From Novosphingobium endophyticum (lineage in GTDB: Bacteria > Pseudomonadota > Alphaproteobacteria > Sphingomonadales > Sphingomonadaceae): 64,000 nucleotides of DNA. Both the position numbers and the translations under genes were made by a program. Below are positions 56,634-64,000 of this stretch, one piece after another. How positions within the stretch are numbered: position 1 is the stretch's first letter; each line of letters opens with the position of its first letter. Below the pieces are notes generated by a model. That model was given only the letters and a program-made list of their open reading frames with translations. It was not told the origin of the DNA and made no database searches. Location of the stretch: NCBI RefSeq assembly GCF_014640675.1, contig NZ_BMHK01000009.1, forward strand, positions 79,056 to 143,055. The letters are read 5' to 3'.

Positions 56634-58001
56634 TCAGCGGAGACGGCCTTTCAGTTTCGCCTTCTTGATGAGATCGCCGTACTGGTGCGCCAGCAGGTGC
56701 GATTGAATCTGGGTGATCGTATCCACCGTCACGTTGACGACGATCAGCAAACTCGTGCCACCCATGAACAGCAACGGCAAACCGGTCATCGAAAGGAAAT
56801 ACTCGGGAACCGTGCAGACGAGGGTCAGGTAGATCGCACCGATTACAGTCACGCGCGTGAGAACGTAGTCGAGATAGGTCGCGGTGTTCTTGCCGGGACG
56901 GATGCCGGGGATGAACCCCCCGTTCTTCTTCAGGTTATCCGCGGTCTCTTCCGGATTGAAGACGACGGCGGTGTAGAAGAAGCAGAAGAATATGATGCCG
57001 GCAGCATAGAGCAGCATGTAGAGCGGCTTGCCGTGACCAAGGTACTGGTTGAGCGAGACGACAATCTGCCCCCAGGTCGATTCAGGCGTCAGCGAATTGC
57101 CGGCGAACTGGGTGATGGTCAGCGGCAGCAGCAGCAGCGAACTGGCGAAGATCGGCGGGATCACGCCCGCGGTATTGACCTTGAGCGGCAGGTGGCTGCG
57201 GTCGGCCTGCATCATGCCGCGCTGCGTGGCACGCTTGGGATACTGGATCAGCAGGCGGCGCTGCGCACGCTCCATGAAGCAGATCATCAGGATCATCGCC
57301 ACGATCAGCGCAATCAACGCGATGATGAGCACCGAACCCGTGTCGCCGGCGCTGTAGGCCTGCCCGAGGTTGCCGACGAAAGTCGGCATCTGGGCGACGA
57401 TACCGGCCATGATGATGAGCGAAACGCCATTGCCGATGCCGCGCGAGGTGATCTGCTCGCCCAGCCACAGCAGGAACATCGTGCCGCCGACCAGCGAAAC
57501 CACCGCGCCGACGCGGAACAGGTAGCCCGGATCGACGACCGCCTGCATGCCGCTCTGCGCGCCATAGGCCTCGAGGCTCACGGCGAGGAAATACCCCTGG
57601 ATCGCGCAGAGGCCCACCGTGCCATAGCGCGTGTACTGGTTCAGCTTCTTGCGCCCCGCCTCGCCTTCCTTCTTGAGCGCGATCAGCGCCGGATGGAGCG
57701 AAGCGGCCAGCTGCACCACGATCGAGGCGGTGATGTAGGGCATGACGCCGAGCGCGATGAGGCTCATGCGTTCAAGGCTGCCGCCCGAAAAGGTGTTGAA
57801 GAGATCCAGGATGCCGCCACGCGTCTGGTCGTAGAGCGACTCCAGGATCAGCGGGTTCACTCCCGGCAGGGGCACGAAGCTCAGGAAGCGGAAGATGACC
57901 AGCGCACCGAGAGTGAACCAGATGCGTTTCTTCAGCTCGGTGGCCTTGGAAAAATTGGCCAGACTCAGCGAGCTGGCAATGTTGTCGGCGCGTGAAGCCA
58001 T
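56634..58001 (-). CDS. secY: Preprotein translocase subunit SecY
   Basis: A 455-residue SecY with ten membrane segments. The N-terminal RIWFTLGALVIFRFLSFVPLPGVNP region, the QTRGGILDLFNTFSGGSLERMSLIALGVMPYITASIVVQL plug/TM2 region and the C-terminal cytoplasmic tail are typical. It forms the channel with SecE and SecG. It follows rplO after 219 bases that contain a GC-rich hairpin. Confidence 0.98.
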   Translation of the reverse strand: MASRADNIASSLSLANFSKATELKKRIWFTLGALVIFRFLSFVPLPGVNPLILESLYDQTRGGILDLFNTFSGGSLERMSLIALGVMPYITASIVVQLAASLHPALIALKKEGEAGRKKLNQYTRYGTVGLCAIQGYFLAVSLEAYGAQSGMQAVVDPGYLFRVGAVVSLVGGTMFLLWLGEQITSRGIGNGVSLIIMAGIVAQMPTFVGNLGQAYSAGDTGSVLIIALIALIVAMILMICFMERAQRRLLIQYPKRATQRGMMQADRSHLPLKVNTAGVIPPIFASSLLLLPLTITQFAGNSLTPESTWGQIVVSLNQYLGHGKPLYMLLYAAGIIFFCFFYTAVVFNPEETADNLKKNGGFIPGIRPGKNTATYLDYVLTRVTVIGAIYLTLVCTVPEYFLSMTGLPLLFMGGTSLLIVVNVTVDTITQIQSHLLAHQYGDLIKKAKLKGRLR

Positions 58002-58159
58002 GACGGGTGGGAGACCTCGAATGCTCTGTATCGGATTATCGGATTCGCCCTTAGCCGGTGCATGGCGACTTGTCGAACCCCGGAACGGAACTGGCTATAT
58101 AGTCTGTGGGACGACGGCGAAAACCCGCCCCGCTCCAAAAAAACCGGATCGAACAGCAA

Positions 58160-58192
58160 GAGGGGGCGAAGCGCCCTGGCGCCCGCCCCCTC
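58160..58192 (-). terminator. GC hairpin between rplO and secY (terminator or attenuator)
   Basis: On the minus strand GAGGGGGCG pairs perfectly with CGCCCCCTC, and an inner GCGCC/GGCGC stem extends the loop region. A run of seven T follows about 20 bases later. It could partly end transcription after rplO, making secY expression lower than rplO. Confidence 0.5.
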
Positions 58193-58220
58193 CGCTTTAT
58201 TCGATCACGATCGCGCCACC

Positions 58221-58709
58221 TCAGGCTTCAGCGGCTTCCTTGGCGGGAAGCGTCACCGAACCGCCGGCCTTCTCGACCGCGGCCACGGCGCTCTTCGAGG
58301 CACCGGCGACGTTGAAAACCACCTTGGCGGTCAGCTCACCCTTGGCGAGCAGACGCACACCGTCCTTGCCGCCACGGGCAAGGCCCGCCGACTTCAGGAC
58401 ACCGTGATCCACGGTTCCCGAGATGTCGAGCTTGCCGGCGTCGATCGCCTTCTGGACCAGGCCGAGGTTCACTTCGGCATAATCCTTGGCGAACTTCTTG
58501 TTGCTGAAGCCGCGCTTCGGCAGGCGCATGTGGAGCGGCATCTGGCCGCCCTCGAAGCCGGCGATCGAGACGCCCGAGCGCGCCTTGGCACCCTTCTGGC
58601 CCCTGCCGCCGGTCTTGCCCTTGCCCGAGCCGATGCCGCGCCCGATGCGCATGCGGCGGTGACGGGCACCCGAATTGTCGCGAAGATCGTTCAGTTTCAT
58701 AGTATGCAC
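58221..58709 (-). CDS. rplO: 50S ribosomal protein L15
   Basis: A 162-residue L15 with the standard [43 protein letters not shown] glycine/lysine-rich start. Unusually, the gene upstream is not rpmD/rpsE but an ankyrin lipoprotein gene, and a promoter can be read just upstream of rplO, so this end of the spc operon appears separated from the rest. Confidence 0.97.
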   Translation of the reverse strand: MHTMKLNDLRDNSGARHRRMRIGRGIGSGKGKTGGRGQKGAKARSGVSIAGFEGGQMPLHMRLPKRGFSNKKFAKDYAEVNLGLVQKAIDAGKLDISGTVDHGVLKSAGLARGGKDGVRLLAKGELTAKVVFNVAGASKSAVAAVEKAGGSVTLPAKEAAEA

Positions 58710-58747
58710 TCGCTTTCGCTTTAGGTCGCGCTTGACGGAAAGGCGGC

Positions 58748-58776
58748 CCCATAGGGGATGCGGGCACGGATGTCAC
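58748..58776 (-). promoter_or_regulatory. Predicted promoter of rplO-secY-adk
   Basis: On the minus strand GTGACA (58776-58771) and TATGGG (58753-58748) are separated by 17 bases. The start would be near 58741, about 32 bases before the rplO ATG. Confidence 0.4.
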
Positions 58777-58804
58777 CCCGTAAATGCACGCGCACCGAGA
58801 TCCG

Positions 58805-60016
58805 CTACCGCGTCCTGACCCCCACGAACAGCGAGGACTCGCCCGCGATGACATTGCCGAACACCCCGCGCGCGGGCTTCCAGTTCAACTCCTCCAGACC
58901 CAGCTCGCAAATCTGCTTGTCATAGTCCTCGTAAGTGGTCGAGGGCTCGATCCGGCAGGCTGTCGCGTTGCCTTGCGCATCGACGGTGAAATAGATCCGG
59001 TGCTTGGTGAGGTACCTGTTGCCGCGGAATTGCTCTTCGAAGCGCTTGTTGAGGTCGTCGAGCCCCTGGTTGAACCGGTCGATGTCCCCGGCGGACAGGC
59101 GCGGCAGCTCCTGCAGGCTGTTGAAGTCATCCTCGGACACGAGCGGCTGCATGCGCCGCAGCATTCCGATCCATTGCTGGGCGCGGGCCACCTGCATCGG
59201 CGAATAGCGATCGAAGATCGTCTGGCATGCCGCACCGTTCGGGTTCGCGTCGGCGCGAAGCAGCAGGTCGGCCGAGCCGCGCCGGCGATAGGCAATCGCC
59301 CACGCCAGCGGCGTCATGCCGAACAGGTCCGGCGCGTTCACGTCGTACTTGCCGGTGCGCAGCATCCGGTCGAGCCGCGCCACCGACCCCCGGCGCACGA
59401 CTTCGGCCAGCGTCGGCGAAGGTGGAAGCGGATCGAGGTCGGCAAAGCCGAACGGGCGATCGGACCACAACGGCTCCTTGCGTTCCTCCTCCACCGGCGG
59501 CGCCAGATCGACCTCACCCTCGAACGGGCGGCAGACATCCGCATAAGGATAGCGTTCGTCGGCAAGCACCGCCGCGTTATACCCGCGCGCGAACTTCTCG
59601 GCTCTGGCGAGATGTTCCGGTCCCGGCTTGTCGGCAGCCGTTTCGTCGATGAAAGCCACCACGCGCACCGTCCGGGAGGCCACCCCTCCCCGCATCCGGC
59701 ACTGCGCGCCGTAGATCGATGTAGAGACCCCGCCGGCGGTAAGCGCGCCGGCGAGCCGGAAATCGCCCGCCTCCAGCGCCTTGCCTGCTTCCGCGACCGG
59801 ATCAGGATCATCGGCCAGAAGCGCCTTGCGCAAGGCCTCGTCCACCAGTCGCTGCTCGCGCAGGACTTCGGGATCGGACAGGGGATCCCGGCAGACCTGA
59901 TCGCTGTCCGGCGTTTCCTGGAGGGCCTTTTCGCCCTTGTCCCAGCGCGGGTCGCAGGCGGCGGTTCCCAGAAGAGCGAGCGTCAGGATCGAAACGGCGA
60001 AGGTCCGGTAGACCAA
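58805..60016 (-). CDS. Ankyrin-repeat lipoprotein with TonB-C-like end
   Basis: A 403-residue protein. The TTG at 60016 has a GGGGGA site and gives a lipoprotein signal peptide (VSILTLALLGTAACDP, lipid-modified Cys near 21); an upstream frame to 60151 is an alternative. The middle has a clear ankyrin-like repeat (NAPDLFGMTPLAWAIAYRRRGSADLLLRADANPNG, near 245-280), and the C-terminus (YFTVDAQGNATACRIEPSTTYEDYDKQIC...LNWKPARG) resembles a TonB C-terminal domain. Function unknown. It sits between the GT39-like gene and rplO. Confidence 0.78.
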   Translation of the reverse strand: MVYRTFAVSILTLALLGTAACDPRWDKGEKALQETPDSDQVCRDPLSDPEVLREQRLVDEALRKALLADDPDPVAEAGKALEAGDFRLAGALTAGGVSTSIYGAQCRMRGGVASRTVRVVAFIDETAADKPGPEHLARAEKFARGYNAAVLADERYPYADVCRPFEGEVDLAPPVEEERKEPLWSDRPFGFADLDPLPPSPTLAEVVRRGSVARLDRMLRTGKYDVNAPDLFGMTPLAWAIAYRRRGSADLLLRADANPNGAACQTIFDRYSPMQVARAQQWIGMLRRMQPLVSEDDFNSLQELPRLSAGDIDRFNQGLDDLNKRFEEQFRGNRYLTKHRIYFTVDAQGNATACRIEPSTTYEDYDKQICELGLEELNWKPARGVFGNVIAGESSLFVGVRTR

Positions 60017-60090
60017 GGCATCCCCCAATTGGCGAACGGGCAGGCTCGCGCCCTTAGCACAGCCGCGCCGTAGCGGAAGAGACTCCCTCA

Positions 60091-61548
60091 TCACTGCTGG
60101 TGACGGCGGTTGCAGTCGGCCCAGACGTCGATCTTGCTCGACAGCAGCCATTCTGGCGTTTCCACGCGCGCGACGAGGCGGCAGTTGGCATGGATATAAA
60201 TCCTGACCGGGCGCAGGGTCTCCCAGTTGATCGGGTCCTGCCGGGGCTTGGGCGCCAGCACCACCGTGCTCGGCCGCTCGGCGAGCACGCGGCGCACCTC
60301 CCCCGCGGTCGAGAGGTGGCTGACATCCTTCTCGATCGTCTGCGCGAGGTGGTGCGAGAACACCAGCGGCGTGACGAAGCGGTGCCCGGTCATATGATAG
60401 AGCTGGTACGGCCCGTCGTAGACGAACAGCGGCCCGCCGTCGTCATGGGCGCGCACCGCCGCCGCCAGTTCCTCCATCGCCGCGCGCGAGCGGCGGGCGT
60501 GATCGAAGTCGAGCATGGACGTCTCGCGGAAGGCCAGCACCGCCAGCACCGCCATCGCCACCGGCCCCGCGATGCGCCGTTGCAGGATGCCGGCGCTGGC
60601 CACGATCAGCGGCAGCAGCATCGGCAGCGCGTAGTGGACGTAGAAATTGGGCACCGAAAGCAGCCCCAGCGTCGCCGCGAACAGCCACCACGAGAGGAAC
60701 CGGCGCTGTTCGCGCTCCATGTCGGGCAGGCTCAGCACCGCCAGGACCATGAACGGCGCGAGGCGGATGAACATCAGGATCAGGCGAATCCCCGCCACCA
60801 GCCAGATCTTCGGCTTGGCGAGGTTCGAGGTGACCATCGCGTGCCAATAGATGCTCCAGTATCCCTCCCACCAGTACCACGCCGCGATAGCCAGCGTCGG
60901 CAATGCCCCGATCAGCGCCCACGCGGCGATGGTCGCCAGCGCGGGTCGGCGCGGCATGGGCGATCGCCACAGGGTGAAGGCAGCGTAGAGCCCCAGGAAC
61001 GCCCCTTCGAACAGGCTGGTCTGCTTGATGGTGATCGCGCAGCCGCACAGCAGCATCGCCACAAAGGTCGACGCCCCTGCCCGCCCCGCGCGCAACTCGG
61101 GCAAGGCGCGCAGCACCAGCAGCACCGCCACCGCGACGAAGAGATTGTAGAAGATCGGCGCCTGAGCGCCGAAACCCTGTTCCTGCTCCAGCCAGAGCAG
61201 ATAGGCGATACCGGCCAGAAGGCCGCCCTGCGTGCGGTTCCAGACGCAGGCGATGCGCCCGATCACCCACGCCGTCGCCGCCGCGAAGCATGTCGCCACC
61301 AGCTGATAGGCAATCGGCGCGTAAGAGATCGCGGCGATCAGGTAATAGAGAAAGAACAGCCCCCAGGGCTTGCGGTCCCAGACATCGACATAGGGCACCG
61401 CATGCTGCTCATGCATGGCGATGCCGACGGTCTGGTAGAACGTCTCGTCGACATGGAGATTGGGATCGCCAAACGTGCTCGCCCGCAAGGCCAGCGCCAC
61501 CAGCAGGAAGATCGCCCCGAACCACGCCGGGAACTTGCCCTGGGTCAT
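60091..61548 (-). CDS. GT39/ArnT-like polytopic glycosyltransferase
   Basis: A 485-residue membrane protein with about 10-12 membrane segments followed by a periplasmic C-terminal domain (about 370-485, VYDGPYQLYHMTGHRFVTPLVF). The N-terminal LHVDETFYQTVGIAMHEQHAVPYVDVWDRKPWGLFFLYYL has the Asp-Glu pair and layout of GT-C (GT39/ArnT) enzymes that use polyprenyl-phosphate sugars. Acceptor unknown. A TGTAAACC tandem element lies about 104 bases upstream of its ATG. Confidence 0.82.
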   Translation of the reverse strand: MTQGKFPAWFGAIFLLVALALRASTFGDPNLHVDETFYQTVGIAMHEQHAVPYVDVWDRKPWGLFFLYYLIAAISYAPIAYQLVATCFAAATAWVIGRIACVWNRTQGGLLAGIAYLLWLEQEQGFGAQAPIFYNLFVAVAVLLVLRALPELRAGRAGASTFVAMLLCGCAITIKQTSLFEGAFLGLYAAFTLWRSPMPRRPALATIAAWALIGALPTLAIAAWYWWEGYWSIYWHAMVTSNLAKPKIWLVAGIRLILMFIRLAPFMVLAVLSLPDMEREQRRFLSWWLFAATLGLLSVPNFYVHYALPMLLPLIVASAGILQRRIAGPVAMAVLAVLAFRETSMLDFDHARRSRAAMEELAAAVRAHDDGGPLFVYDGPYQLYHMTGHRFVTPLVFSHHLAQTIEKDVSHLSTAGEVRRVLAERPSTVVLAPKPRQDPINWETLRPVRIYIHANCRLVARVETPEWLLSSKIDVWADCNRRHQQ

Positions 61549-61934
61549 CTGTGGAATTGCCCCCTGCGCTTTCGCCGCGTTGCCCCGGGGCGATACCTAA
61601 CGGGCGGCGCCGGCGATGGGAAGTGCGGGATAGGCCGCAAGGTGGCGGTCAGGTTTACACGGTTTACACAGTCCTGAAGCAAGAAACTCCCCCTCCCCGA
61701 CCGGGCGCGAAAAGCCCCCTCCCGACGTGCGAGGGGCCGCGGGTTCGGAAGGACAGCGGAGCCGACGATGGGAAAGAGCGGGGCGCTTATCCCAGACGGC
61801 CGCGATGTAGGAAAGCGGGTTGGCGGGGTGACAGGTTCGTTGCCGGGTCCGGAACGGCAGGAATTGGCGGGAGATCGAAGAAAGCGGCCATTGCCGCAAA
61901 TAGGTCAGCTGGGGGCAAACGCGAGGTTAGCTAT
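61549..61934. other. 386-bp gap upstream of the GT39-like gene
   Basis: No plausible gene: frames on both strands are Arg/Pro-rich and lack starts. It contains the TGTAAACC element at 61652-61668 on the minus strand and a GC-rich tract. Probable promoter region of the minus-strand GT39-like gene. Confidence 0.5.
61652..61668 (-). promoter_or_regulatory. TGTAAACC tandem element upstream of the GT39-like gene
   Basis: On the minus strand, two perfect copies of TGTAAACC with a one-base spacer (G), 104 bases before the gene's ATG. Same element as at 41451-41467 and same orientation relative to the downstream gene. Confidence 0.5.
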
Positions 61935-62228
61935 TCAAACACGTCGAACCGCTCTCACCAGTAGGCGCGCATTGTCCGGCGGACTTTCGATCACATCGAT
62001 CACGAATCCGCGCTCAGTAAGCTGATGACGAAATCGATCGGTGTTCCTCCGGCCCCAAACCCCCACAAATCGTTGCTTGAATGCGTTTTCGTACATGATG
62101 TGCCCGCCGAATTCGGCGCTGATCGCATCAAGGGGCCAAACCGGCTCCATTTGTTCAAGGGGGGCGACGCAGACAACCCGATGGCTTTGGCCAATCTTGA
62201 ACTGCTCATTGAATAAGTTCAGGATCAT
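61935..62228 (-). CDS. Hypothetical small protein
   Basis: A 97-residue soluble protein with no recognised family. It starts MILNLFNEQFKIGQSHRVVCVAPLEQMEPVWPLDAISAEFGG, has GHIMYENAFKQRFVGVWGRRNTDRFRHQLTERGFVIDVIESPPDNARLLVRAVRRV as its second half, and lacks membrane or export signals. Codon use is less GC-rich than in the core genes, typical of the accessory tail of this window. A TTG seven codons upstream is an alternative start. Confidence 0.5.
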   Translation of the reverse strand: MILNLFNEQFKIGQSHRVVCVAPLEQMEPVWPLDAISAEFGGHIMYENAFKQRFVGVWGRRNTDRFRHQLTERGFVIDVIESPPDNARLLVRAVRRV

Positions 62229-62343
62229 CCGGGCATCATAACAAGGCAAATGATCTGCTCAAGGCTTGCTTCAATACACCAGAACCGGCCGTTCCGGACA
62301 CGCCCCAATTGCGAACGTCGGGCCCTCGTGCAAACATCGCCGT

Positions 62344-62577
62344 ATGGATAAGCATGATCATTGGCGCCAGTTGGCAGCATTGCTCACCTCGGCGCTGGAC
62401 GCGAAACGCAACCGCATTCCGTCAAAAGATGCTGAGATCGTTCAGTATTTCATCGATCACAACGAATATGGCTTGGCATACGAGCATCTTAACAACACAA
62501 TTGATGAGGAGCGTCTTTTAATCACGGAGGAAGCAAAAATGGCGATGAAGGCGGCGGCCAACTTCATGAATCTCTAG
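62344..62577 (+). CDS. MafI/colicin-immunity-like small protein (orphan)
   Basis: A 77-residue helical protein. The pattern DAEIVQYFIDHNEYGLAYEHLNNTIDEERLLITEEAKMAMKAAANFMNL closely follows the MafI family of immunity proteins: helix, NEYGLA turn, then a helix ending in a short tail. No toxin gene is next to it in the window, so it would be an orphan immunity protein or part of a lost toxin locus. The open frame extends to 62266 but the ATG at 62344 gives the family start; the ribosome-binding site is weak. Confidence 0.62.
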   Translation: MDKHDHWRQLAALLTSALDAKRNRIPSKDAEIVQYFIDHNEYGLAYEHLNNTIDEERLLITEEAKMAMKAAANFMNL

Positions 62578-62778
62578 GCCCGCTAGCTGTCCCCAATTCG
62601 CATTGCCGCGCCGAGTGACGTGGATGTTGCGCAGAGCCGCTGTTTAGGACCGCATGGACAGCGTCATGTCGGCTTGGACCAATTGTGGACATTTCGTTAT
62701 CCAGCGGTCAAACTCAGAAGCCGCCGTTCTATGCGGTGTTGATGAAATCGACTGTCGGACGGCATGCATGGAGGTTTC

Positions 62779-63093
62779 GTGGCAAACTCTTTTCCTCAAG
62801 GTACTGTCCACGAAGCACGTGAAGACCTTCAAGCAGCATTGCAATCGGATCCGAAAGTCTTTGGGCTGTGGGCAAGCCTGACGCCGCTCGGTCGGAATGA
62901 ATTCATCTGCTGGGTCGATGACGCAAAACAGCCAGCAACGCGCCAGCGCCGCATCCAACGAACCGGTGACGAACTGTTGGAGGGAAAGAAGCGGCCCTGC
63001 TGTTGGGCAGGTTGCATCCATCGCACCGACAAGGCGCCAAGCCGATGGCAACAGGCGGTCCTGATCGATCAGAAGAAAATGAAGGGCGCATAA
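62779..63093 (+). CDS. YdeI/OmpD-associated family protein, short form
   Basis: A 104-residue protein matching the C-terminal half of the YdeI/OmpD-associated family (VFGLWASLTPLGRNEFICWVDDAKQPATRQRRIQRTGDELLEGKKRPCCW; near residues 30-80). The N-terminal half of full-length members is missing, so this is either a short family form or a truncated copy. A GTG at 62779 preceded by GGAGG is chosen; an ATG at 62764 is possible. Family members are linked to bacteriocin and envelope-stress tolerance, but not firmly. Confidence 0.6.
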   Translation: MANSFPQGTVHEAREDLQAALQSDPKVFGLWASLTPLGRNEFICWVDDAKQPATRQRRIQRTGDELLEGKKRPCCWAGCIHRTDKAPSRWQQAVLIDQKKMKGA

Positions 63094-63239
63094 ACCGGCC
63101 CGCGAGCGAATGTGCCCTTTTTGCCGTTCCCAGCAAGATCGGACCGTCCGCTATCAGAGAGCCGCAAAGCGGCCGCCAATGACTGGAAAGTTGCGCTTCG
63201 TCACCGAAAGTCTGAAGTCAACGACAAAGGCGAACCCCG

Positions 63240-63581
63240 TTAAATCAAATCGTCAACCGTCACATCCAGCGCCGAGGCCAGCTTGACCAAGGTGGCCACT
63301 GAACCGCTACCCTTGCCCGACTCGATGTCGGCAATCTGCACGCGGTTGACGCCGGATGCCTCGGCCAGCGCCTGTTGGGTCAGCCCCCGGAACTCGCGCC
63401 ACACGCGCAGGGGGCTTTCGCCCGCAACCATGTGCCGGGCCACTTCGGCGGGCACCTGCTCTTCCGCGCCGCGAGCCAGGGCGTCCTTTGCCCGATCATA
63501 GGCACGCAGGTCCGCCAGTTCTTCGGAGGCCACGCGAAGCGCCTTGTATTCCTCGATCGGGATCGTGACCATTTCACCCAT
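63240..63581 (-). CDS. XRE-family antitoxin
   Basis: A 113-residue protein. The C-terminal half is a Cro/CI-type helix-turn-helix (LTQQALAEASGVNRVQIADIESGKGSGSVATLVKLASAL, about 65-105); the N-terminal part (MVTIPIEEYKALRVASEELADLRAYDRAKDALARG) is helical and presumably binds the toxin. A strong AGGAGG site precedes the ATG. It follows the toxin gene by 12 bases, a toxin-first order as in HigBA systems. Confidence 0.85.
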   Translation of the reverse strand: MGEMVTIPIEEYKALRVASEELADLRAYDRAKDALARGAEEQVPAEVARHMVAGESPLRVWREFRGLTQQALAEASGVNRVQIADIESGKGSGSVATLVKLASALDVTVDDLI

Positions 63582-63593
63582 GGTAGCCTCCTT

Positions 63594-63842
63594 TCAATCG
63601 TACACGCCGCCGCGCGGGGCAATTTCCAGCACGGCCAGAACAACACCGTCATCCATGATGACGCGCCAGTCACCGACCCGCAGGCGGATGCCTTCCCGTC
63701 CCTTCAGGGCCTTGACGTTGTTGGCCTGCGACGCGGGGTCCGCGGCATAGGCGTCCACCTTGCCCATGACGCGTTCCGCTGTATTTCTGGGCATTCGGCG
63801 AAGTGCCCTCAGAGCGGAGCGCGTATAGGTGACGGACTTCAT
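63594..63842 (-). CDS. RelE/ParE-family toxin
   Basis: An 82-residue toxin of the RelE/ParE superfamily: MKSVTYTRSALRALRRMPRNTAERVMGKVDAYAADPASQANNVKALKGREGIRLRVGDWRVIMD, with the conserved basic helix, the KALKGREG-LRVGDWRVI strands and a C-terminal VLEIAPRGGVYD. In-frame ATG starts lie at 63851 and 63863 upstream; the ATG at 63842 is typical of the family. Most RelE-type toxins cleave mRNA in the ribosome; ParE types hit gyrase, and the exact target cannot be told here. Confidence 0.88.
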   Translation of the reverse strand: MKSVTYTRSALRALRRMPRNTAERVMGKVDAYAADPASQANNVKALKGREGIRLRVGDWRVIMDDGVVLAVLEIAPRGGVYD

Positions 63843-63850
63843 GCACCTCA

Positions 63851-63874
63851 TGTAGTGTATCACTACAATGTAGT
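63851..63874. promoter_or_regulatory. Palindromic operator upstream of the toxin-antitoxin pair
   Basis: TGTAGTG-TAT-CACTACA (63851-63867) is a perfect palindrome, and it overlaps a second one, ACTACA-A-TGTAGT (63862-63874). Three alternating TGTAGT half-sites thus sit just before the toxin start, with a TTGACT -35-like hexamer at the far edge (63877-63872, minus). This is the expected site for antitoxin autoregulation. Confidence 0.7.
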
Positions 63875-63984
63875 CAAGCGCTACACCTGACCGGTCAGGG
63901 CTCCGAACTCAGGTTAACGGAAAAAAGGGTCTTTACGATTTGAGCGAAGGCTGAATCTGTGTGCGCGCTATTTGGGAGGCGCAC

Positions 63985-64000
63985 ATGGACGAGTGGGACA
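63985..64000 (+). CDS. Possible start of a gene cut by the window end
   Basis: GGGAGG followed five bases later by ATGGACGAGTGGGACA looks like a ribosome-binding site and the first five codons (MDEWD) of a gene that runs past the window. Nothing about its product can be said. Confidence 0.35.

Noticed and set aside
56619..57995. 458-residue open frame on the plus strand
   Set aside because: Antisense to secY; the His/Asp/Gln/Arg-rich translation is an artefact of reverse reading of membrane segments.
60100..61677. 525-residue open frame on the plus strand
   Set aside because: Antisense to the GT39-like gene; extreme Arg/Gln/His content.
62654..62881. 75-residue frame before the YdeI-like gene
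   Set aside because: Overlaps the better-supported YdeI-like frame, no similarity to the missing YdeI N-terminal half, no start signal.

Overview
The window is about 64 kb of ordinary, GC-rich chromosome from an alphaproteobacterium, most likely a sphingomonad and plausibly Novosphingobium or a close relative. This is inferred from gene content and protein character: a type III PKS/methyltransferase/FAD-oxidoreductase cluster, a TorF-type porin, zapA-6S RNA-fthC synteny, a tkt-gap-pgk-fda cluster, DUF2842 and glycine-zipper envelope proteins. There is no rRNA, insertion sequence, CRISPR array or prophage.

Layout. 0.1-2.1 kb holds an acetate symporter with its DUF485 partner. 2.2-7.7 kb (minus) is a carbon-metabolism operon tkt-gap-(small ORF)-pgk-fda. 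7.9-9.6 kb has zapA, 6S RNA, fthC, a DUF2842 gene and two tRNA-Asp genes. 9.8-16.2 kb has a secreted protein, a branched-chain 2-oxoacid dehydrogenase operon (E1a-E1b-E2), thyA, a DUF305 membrane protein and tRNA-Pro. 16.2-19.0 kb has glutathione peroxidase and LolCD. 19.4-26.3 kb has an orphan histidine kinase, a porin, a carbonic anhydrase-SulP pair and a two-component system whose kinase resembles the orphan. 26.4-32.6 kb has a pair of exported unknowns and a tripartite efflux operon controlled by a divergent TetR gene. 32.6-40.2 kb has a one-domain asparaginase, a PAS kinase/REC/REC-GGDEF-EAL operon, a hot-dog dehydratase, PhzF and two glycine-zipper paralogs. 40.3-45.5 kb has an AT-rich methyltransferase locus, an SDR, cfa, argG and rlpA. 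45.7-52.3 kb has the type III PKS cluster, two more small envelope paralogs and a prolyl oligopeptidase. 52.3-58.7 kb is the ribosomal-protein cluster rplO-secY-adk-x-rpsM-rpsK-rpoA-rplQ. 58.8-61.5 kb has an ankyrin lipoprotein and a GT39-like membrane protein. 61.9-64 kb looks accessory: a MafI-like orphan immunity protein, a YdeI-like protein and a toxin-antitoxin pair.

Regulatory reading. Several sigma70-like promoters can be read in front of tkt, 6S RNA, both tRNA loci, the bkd operon, rpsM and rplO. Two palindromic operator regions are clear: tetR/efflux and toxin-antitoxin. A 17-bp element TGTAAACCnTGTAAACC occurs upstream of two unrelated genes, 20 kb apart and on opposite strands, each time in the orientation of its gene. 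A large REP-like palindrome sits between rpoA and rplQ.

No clearly new defence or mobile system was found. The best leads are the repeated TGTAAACC element, the split ribosomal operon with its inserted exported protein, the type III PKS cluster, the kinase paralogs and the small accessory end region. All functions are read from sequence and family knowledge only; no database search was run.
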